A stretch of 64,000 bases of DNA. Source: Chlorella sorokiniana. Lineage: Eukaryota > Chlorophyta > Trebouxiophyceae > Chlorellales > Chlorellaceae. Shown one piece after another: positions 59,374 through 64,000 of the stretch (position 1 is the first letter of the stretch; the number at the start of each line of letters is the position of its first letter). The stretch covers positions 124,001 through 188,000 of the forward strand of contig CP084610.1 in assembly GCA_025917655.1 (NCBI GenBank), given 5' to 3'. The notes under the pieces were generated by a model. The model ran no database searches, was not told the origin of the DNA, and worked only from the letters and a program-made list of their open reading frames with translations. Made by a program: the position numbers and the translations under genes.

Positions 59374-61460
59374 GAGCGGCGGCGCCTTCGGCTGGCTGGC
59401 CTCTGCGGCATCCAGGGGCGGATCGCGATACGCTTCAACAATGTAGAACACATCATGTCCGAGAAGGCATGAACGTACGCATCAAGCGCCGGCTAGGCGT
59501 CGGCGAGAGCAAACTTGGCCTGGGGGCTTCCGCAGTCCCGCTGATCGGCATCAGACACCATACCCACTGCATATCCAATAAGCTTTACAGCTCAGTGCTG
59601 CCTCACCCAAGGGGAGTTGTGGCGGGCTGAGCTCCATCAGCCGTGCGGCTGGAGACCTCAAACAACCATGATGTTCGGATGTCGGAGAGTGATAAGGATG
59701 GATATGGACAGACATCCTTGGTATGTCCTTGTGGCTGTTCACTGTGGTCTCAGCAGTGCCAGATCCCCCACCGCTGCGGCAGCTGCAAAGGAAACAGCCA
59801 CCAAAGGGAAATGTCCTTCATCCTGCCCAGCAATGACATCCCAGGCTGCCAACAGCTTACTAGGGACACTGTGGGGTATGCCATCAGACGGGGCTGCCGC
59901 CTGCATGCCGTCTGGGAGGGTGCGCTGGTGAGGTGCTCGTGTGACGTACTGCCGCACCAGTGCCCGGAAGCCAGCAGCTGCACGATGCAACGGCGGGGTT
60001 CAAGCTGCTGCTCATTGGCAGCAGGCAGCCAAGTGTTCAGTACCATGGACCCATGAGCGTCCCTGCCTCGTCCCTTCTGAACCCTTGCAGCCTGCAAACC
60101 CGCCTCCAGGCATCCCAGCTGCGTGGGCCAGCTCCCTGCTCGCAGCTTCCGGGCTGCTTCCCCCGTCCTTGCCGCCAGCTGCCCTAGTAAGCGCTCCCAC
60201 GTGCAGGAGAGCTGCAGGGGAGCTGCGCAGCCCACCAGCCAGCCGCTGAGCGAGCAGGCAGCGCAGGGGGCGGCAACGAGAGGCAGCGGTGCTGGACCGC
60301 CGGCTCCCAGGCAGCAGCCACAATGCCGGCAGGCGGCTGCTCAGCCGGGAGCGGCCTGCTGCAGCCGAGCAGCCCCCTGCCGCCTGTGGGCAGCGGGCAG
60401 GCACACCAACGGCTGCAGGCCTCACAGCCAGCGCCTTGGCCGGGCATCCGGGAGCGCAGCTCTGAGGCCCCTCCAGCCTGACGGGGCCTCGACAGCCAAG
60501 CAGGGGGCGAGGGTGTAGGGCGGGTTGGGGAGGCGACCGCAGACCTCCAGCGGCTGTGCAGAAAGGGCCAGGGAAAGCCGATGGGCTCCGCCAGGTCGAA
60601 CAGCGGTCAAGTGCTCAAGACATCCATGGCGGGTGTCCTTGTCTACGCTCCAGGGAGCAGCCTCCAGGCACGGCTAGCGGGGTGACAACGCTGCCACCGC
60701 GCCGCCTCACCACCATGCCCGCCCGAGCATCCCAACCAACACCGCGCCTGCTGCGCATGCGGTAAGCAATCCAACCGCGGCGCAGGCCATCGCGCAGGCA
60801 GTGCAGCCGGCAGTGGAGCCTGGCCTGCGTGCCGCTGCTGCCGCTGCTGTTTGACCCGTGGGCGGAAGTCTCCTGAGGCATGCCTGCTCTGCGCGGCGAG
60901 GCAGCGGGCTGAACTGGCTGCGCGTGTGCACGTAAATCCCACCAATGATCATCAGCTGATTGAGGGAGGTGTGACATTCACCCGGCAGGCGGACAGCAAC
61001 CTGCCACCGCCGCAGCGCCACCGCCGCAGCGCTGACAGACTCCTGGACTGGGTGGGCCCGCACGGGCGGACACAGGATGTGCGGGCATCGTCTCCAAGAT
61101 GACTTACGCCGTCGGGTACTTGATGCTGTTAGGATGGCGTGGTTTGCCAAGCGGGCGTCAGCACAAGCCCACCAATGCACAACCTGGCTTGTGGTTATTA
61201 TCTAGCCGTAAAGGAATGATAAAACATAAAACACAGCCAGAAGCCGCTTGCAGAGAGCAAGCCACGCATAGCACAGCAAGCACTACCTTTTGCACCCAAG
61301 GACCCGCTGTTCGTGCATCACCCCAACTCGAAAGACGCACAATCAGCCCGCATTTCGTGCACGTGCCGGAGGTGCATGGTGCACCGCCTCCTCTAGTCTC
61401 CATCGTCGCCAGAGCATCTCTTAAACCCATCCACACGTCATCAGAGAAAGTTCGACACCA
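59374..61460. other. Intergenic region with one doubtful Cys-rich ORF
   Basis: The only frame worth noting is 59643-60056 (+, 137 codons), which has a Cys/His cluster (CPCGCSLWSQQCQIPHRCGS) but no recognised family or splice context. The rest (60.1-61.4 kb) shows no coding signal. The stretch 61190-61240 is AT-rich. The promoter of the STR12-like gene should lie just before 61461. Confidence 0.4.
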
Positions 61461-63333
61461 ATGCTGGCACGCCTGGCGCATCGCTCGGCCGCGGCGACCT
61501 TTAGCGGCGCCCTGCCGCAGCGCGCCCTCCGCACCACACGCCTCGTCTGCCTCGCTGCCAAGCAAGTCGAGGTACGTTTGCGTTGTGTCACACCGAATCC
61601 ATGCCTGCGCATGCACCTCGCTGCTGCGCATGCATATCGGTGCCGCGCAGGCAACACCGCCCAGCAGGGGCTTCCAGGGCTGCACCGTCACGCTCAGAAC
61701 GCTGCACACTCCCGACCCCCACCTCGCGCCCTTCCAAGTGCAGGTGTCCCACATTTTGCTGAGCCCCGAGCAGAAGGGCCTGCTGCCCCAGCTGCGCCAG
61801 CGCGTGGCAGCAGGGGGAGAGCCTGGCGGCGCTGGCGGCGGAGCACAGCCAGTGCCCTAGCCGCAGGTGGGGTCGGGGCTTGGAGTAGGCCTTGGCCTAA
61901 CGCTGTGCTGTGGCTGAGCGGGTGCGCTTCGTCTGCTGTGACTTGCAACAAAGGAACGAACCGCCCGGCCGCTCTTTGTCGCCCAGAATAGCCTTACCAC
62001 GCTGTCGCTGACGCTGCCGCAGCAACGGCGGCAGCATCGGGTGGATTGTGCGCGGCCAGACGGTGCCCGAGTTCGAGGAGGCGGCGTTTGCCTGCGCCCC
62101 CGGCGCCCTCGCGCAGTGCGAGACACGTTTCGGCCTGCACCTGCTCACTGTCACCGCTGAACGGTGGGCACCGCCGCTTGAGCGGCAGCCCGCCAGCCTC
62201 GGTTGCCGCCGTTGCCTGCAGGGCCGCCGCAGCATGACCCTGCCATGCTCGTGCCCCGTGGCTGGTCGACACGCTGCACAGCGTGGCACAGCGCCTGCCC
62301 TGCCTGCGCCTCTCCTGCCGCTGCGCATCTGCCCTGCATCTCGTCTGCCATCGCGCCGGCCCTCCTCCCTCTCCTACTGCCGAGTTTCCAGTGTGCCCTT
62401 CCTTGCTCTCTCCCCTGCACCCTGTCCCAACCTGCCACCACACCACACCTCACTGCCAGCCCCCCCCGCCCCCTTCTCCCGAGAGCAGGAGGCCGCCGAG
62501 GTGCGGCACATGCCTGTGCAGGAGCTGCAGGAGTCGCTGGCGGCGCGCTCCGCTGGCGCCAACGAGGACGTGCAGTACGTGGATGTGCGGGAGGAGCGGG
62601 AAGAGGAGCTCGCCCGCCTGCCCCACTTCCAGCTGCTGCCGCTCAGCCGGTGCGCGCGCAGCGGGCGCCGCTATTCTCTCTCGCATGCGCTGTCTCGCCT
62701 CGCAGCGTTTGTGTGCGTCTGTCTGTAGCTGGCGGGATGCTGTGTGTGGCCGTTGCGGACGGCATGCTTTGCTGACCGCCTGAGGCGTGGCCCAGCCCCT
62801 GGGGCTAGGGTCTGGCAGTGGAGGCCGTGCCCGCTGCCCTCCCCCAGGCGCGCCCTGCGCGCCTGCCCAGCATGCGCCCAGGCCTCCACACGCATGCACG
62901 CCTCGCCGCTGCGCTGCCGCAGCTTTGAGGCCTGGAGCCCGCAGGTGCACGCGCTGCTGGACAAGGAGAAAGAGACGGTGGTGCTCTGCCACCATGGCGT
63001 GCGCAGGTGGGGCCGGGCTGGCCAGGCTGCCGCGTGCGGGGGACAGAGCCCACGCCTGACTGCAGATTTGGGGGTGTTGCGTGGCGGGGCTGGGGGTGCC
63101 GTGCTGCCCTGGAGACCAGACCCATCCCTGTGCAGCCAGCGTGCTGCCGCTGTTGCAAAGTTCAACCAACCTGGATTCCTCTAAAATCCCCCACCCCCAC
63201 ACCCCCGCTCGCCCTCCGCCGCAGCATGCAAGCGGCGCAGTGGCTGCTGCAGCAGGGCTTCACAAACGTGCACAACGTGAGCGGCGGCATTGCGGCGTAC
63301 GCGCGCATCGACCCATCCGTGCCAGAGTACTGA
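61461..63333 (+). CDS. STR12: PpiC-type peptidyl-prolyl isomerase fused to a rhodanese domain, chloroplast type (STR12-like)
   Basis: This matches the plant chloroplast protein with a parvulin domain followed by a rhodanese domain. Six exons are visible: 61461-61571, 61744-61866, 62023-62163, 62489-62649, 62923-63006 and 63225-63333. Exon 1 is an Ala/Arg-rich transit-like peptide (MLARLAHRSAAATFSGALPQ). The parvulin part reads VSHILLSPEQKGLLPQLRQR, AALAAEHSQCPS, then NGGSIGWIVRGQTVPEFEEA and RFGLHLLTVTAER. The rhodanese part reads VQYVDVREEREEELARLPHF, VVLCHHGVRS and AAQWLLQQGFTNVHNVSGGI, ending DPSVPEY. The rhodanese active-site Cys (CHHGVR) is present. A G5 run at 61813-61817 throws exon 2 out of frame; four G would restore AAGESLAALAAEHSQCPS. 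The exon 3/4 junction is also one base out. Sulfurtransferase and isomerase activities are inferred from the family. Confidence 0.94.
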
Positions 63334-63633
63334 GCGGGCCCCAAGTGCTGAGCGGGTGCCATGTTGCTGACCCAGTCGCCACATGTCATCGTCGCCGTGT
63401 TGCTGCTTAGAGCAGCAGGCGGTGCAACGGCTAAATCGAGGAGTTGAGTGGGATTGCCAGTGTTTCCTGTGCACGTGATAGCCGCAGAGGGTGCAGAGCG
63501 CACAGGGCAGCCTGTTTGCTGTGTAGCTGCCCACGCAACCAGCACCGCCGCTGCCGCCCGGTCTCCTCTTGTGCTGTCGGCTGAGAGCCAGCCCCAATCA
63601 AGCGCGAGCAGTTCAAGGTGTCAGAAATTAGAT

Positions 63634-63638
63634 TGTAA
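63634..63638 (+). terminator. Likely TGTAA polyadenylation signal of the STR12-like gene
   Basis: TGTAA, the green-algal counterpart of AATAAA, lies 301 bases after the stop at 63333 and 50 bases before the end of the convergent minus-strand gene. The position is right for a 3' UTR end. No transcript evidence is available here. Confidence 0.45.
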
Positions 63639-63687
63639 CAGCACAGCAGGCAGCGGGGCTGCGCAAACGCCCAGCTGTGCCCACTTG

Positions 63688-63825
63688 TCAGCTCACGGCT
63701 GCGCCGCCGCCGCCCCCTGGCTGCGGCCCGCCTGCAGCCGCCACCAGACGCGCCAGCAGCGCCTGTATCTTGGCGTCTTTGAGCCGCACCAGCTGCTCCA
63801 GCTTGCCGATTTTGGTTTCGAGGAT
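63688..63825 (-). CDS. Last exon of a coiled-coil protein gene (5' part beyond the window or unresolved)
   Basis: After an acceptor (GGGCGCAG) at 63826 the exon encodes ILETKIGKLEQLVRLKDAKI, then QALLARLVAAAGGPQPGGGG and AVS, ending at TGA 63688-63690. The heptad pattern is a clear leucine-zipper-like coiled coil with a Gly-rich tail. Upstream bases to 64000 contain further open frames, but I could not fix an exon. The family is not recognised. It converges on the STR12-like gene. Confidence 0.55.
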   Translation of the reverse strand: MLETKIGKLEQLVRLKDAKIQALLARLVAAAGGPQPGGGGGAAVS

Positions 63826-64000
63826 CTGCGCCCAAGGAGGGAGGTGACGGCGGAGCAGCGGCAGCAGGTTGGCGGTGGACGGCTGCGGATGCGTTGTGCA
63901 TGGGCGCTGCGCCCTCGCTGGGCCGCTCCACAGCTGCCGGTTGCGGACACCCGGCAGCAGGTGGCGGCGAGCACCCGAGGGAAAGGCGGGCAGCCTGCCA

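Overview
The window reads as nuclear DNA of a GC-rich green alga (chlorophyte). The genes are split by many short GC-rich introns with GTGAG/GTGCG donors and TGCAG/CCGCAG acceptors. The protein families are plant or algal: SBP-domain transcription factors, a CDK11/CDKG-type kinase, a chloroplast-type PpiC-rhodanese protein, a GT90 glycosyltransferase and Pro-Ser-rich pherophorin-like linkers. One likely polyadenylation signal of the algal TGTAA type is visible. I cannot name the species. Many exons carry a single-base frame slip, usually in a C, G or A homopolymer, even in conserved genes. I read these mainly as consensus errors in the sequence, so exon edges and exact protein ends are approximate.

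Left third (1-21.8 kb). Two large paralogous membrane-protein genes face each other tail to tail: gene 1 on + (enters from the left edge, stop at 8440) and gene 2 on - (start near 21812, stop at 9475). Both have an extracellular half with beta/gamma-crystallin-like domains and Pro/Ser-rich linkers. Both have a multi-pass membrane half that resembles algal TRP-like proteins. Gene 1 adds two SUEL-type galactose-binding lectin domains. Gene 2 adds a signal peptide, a region with an LVIVD-like motif, long SPASPEPSP and KPKPRPPPP repeats and a small Cys cluster. The membrane halves are an inverted duplication so similar that introns still align.

Middle (22.9-47.4 kb). An unrecognised + gene and a coiled-coil gene lead to a block of housekeeping genes. 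These are the DEAD-box RNA helicase UAP56/SUB2 (-), a second coiled-coil gene (+), a mitochondrial p32/MAM33-like protein (+), a CDK11/CDKG kinase with an Arg/Asp-rich N-terminus (+), and a GT90/CAP10 O-glycosyltransferase (+). The helicase and the kinase both belong to mRNA splicing and export biology. The GT90 gene appears to use GC-AG introns.

Right (47.3-64 kb). Three related genes lie on the - strand. Two are full SBP-domain proteins, about 5.7 kb apart and clearly a tandem duplication. The third (47.3-48.7 kb) resembles the SBP-less part of the same family. Then come a PpiC-type isomerase fused to a rhodanese domain (STR12-like, +) and, at the right edge, the last exon of a coiled-coil gene (-). 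I found no mobile element, CRISPR array, rRNA or convincing tRNA.
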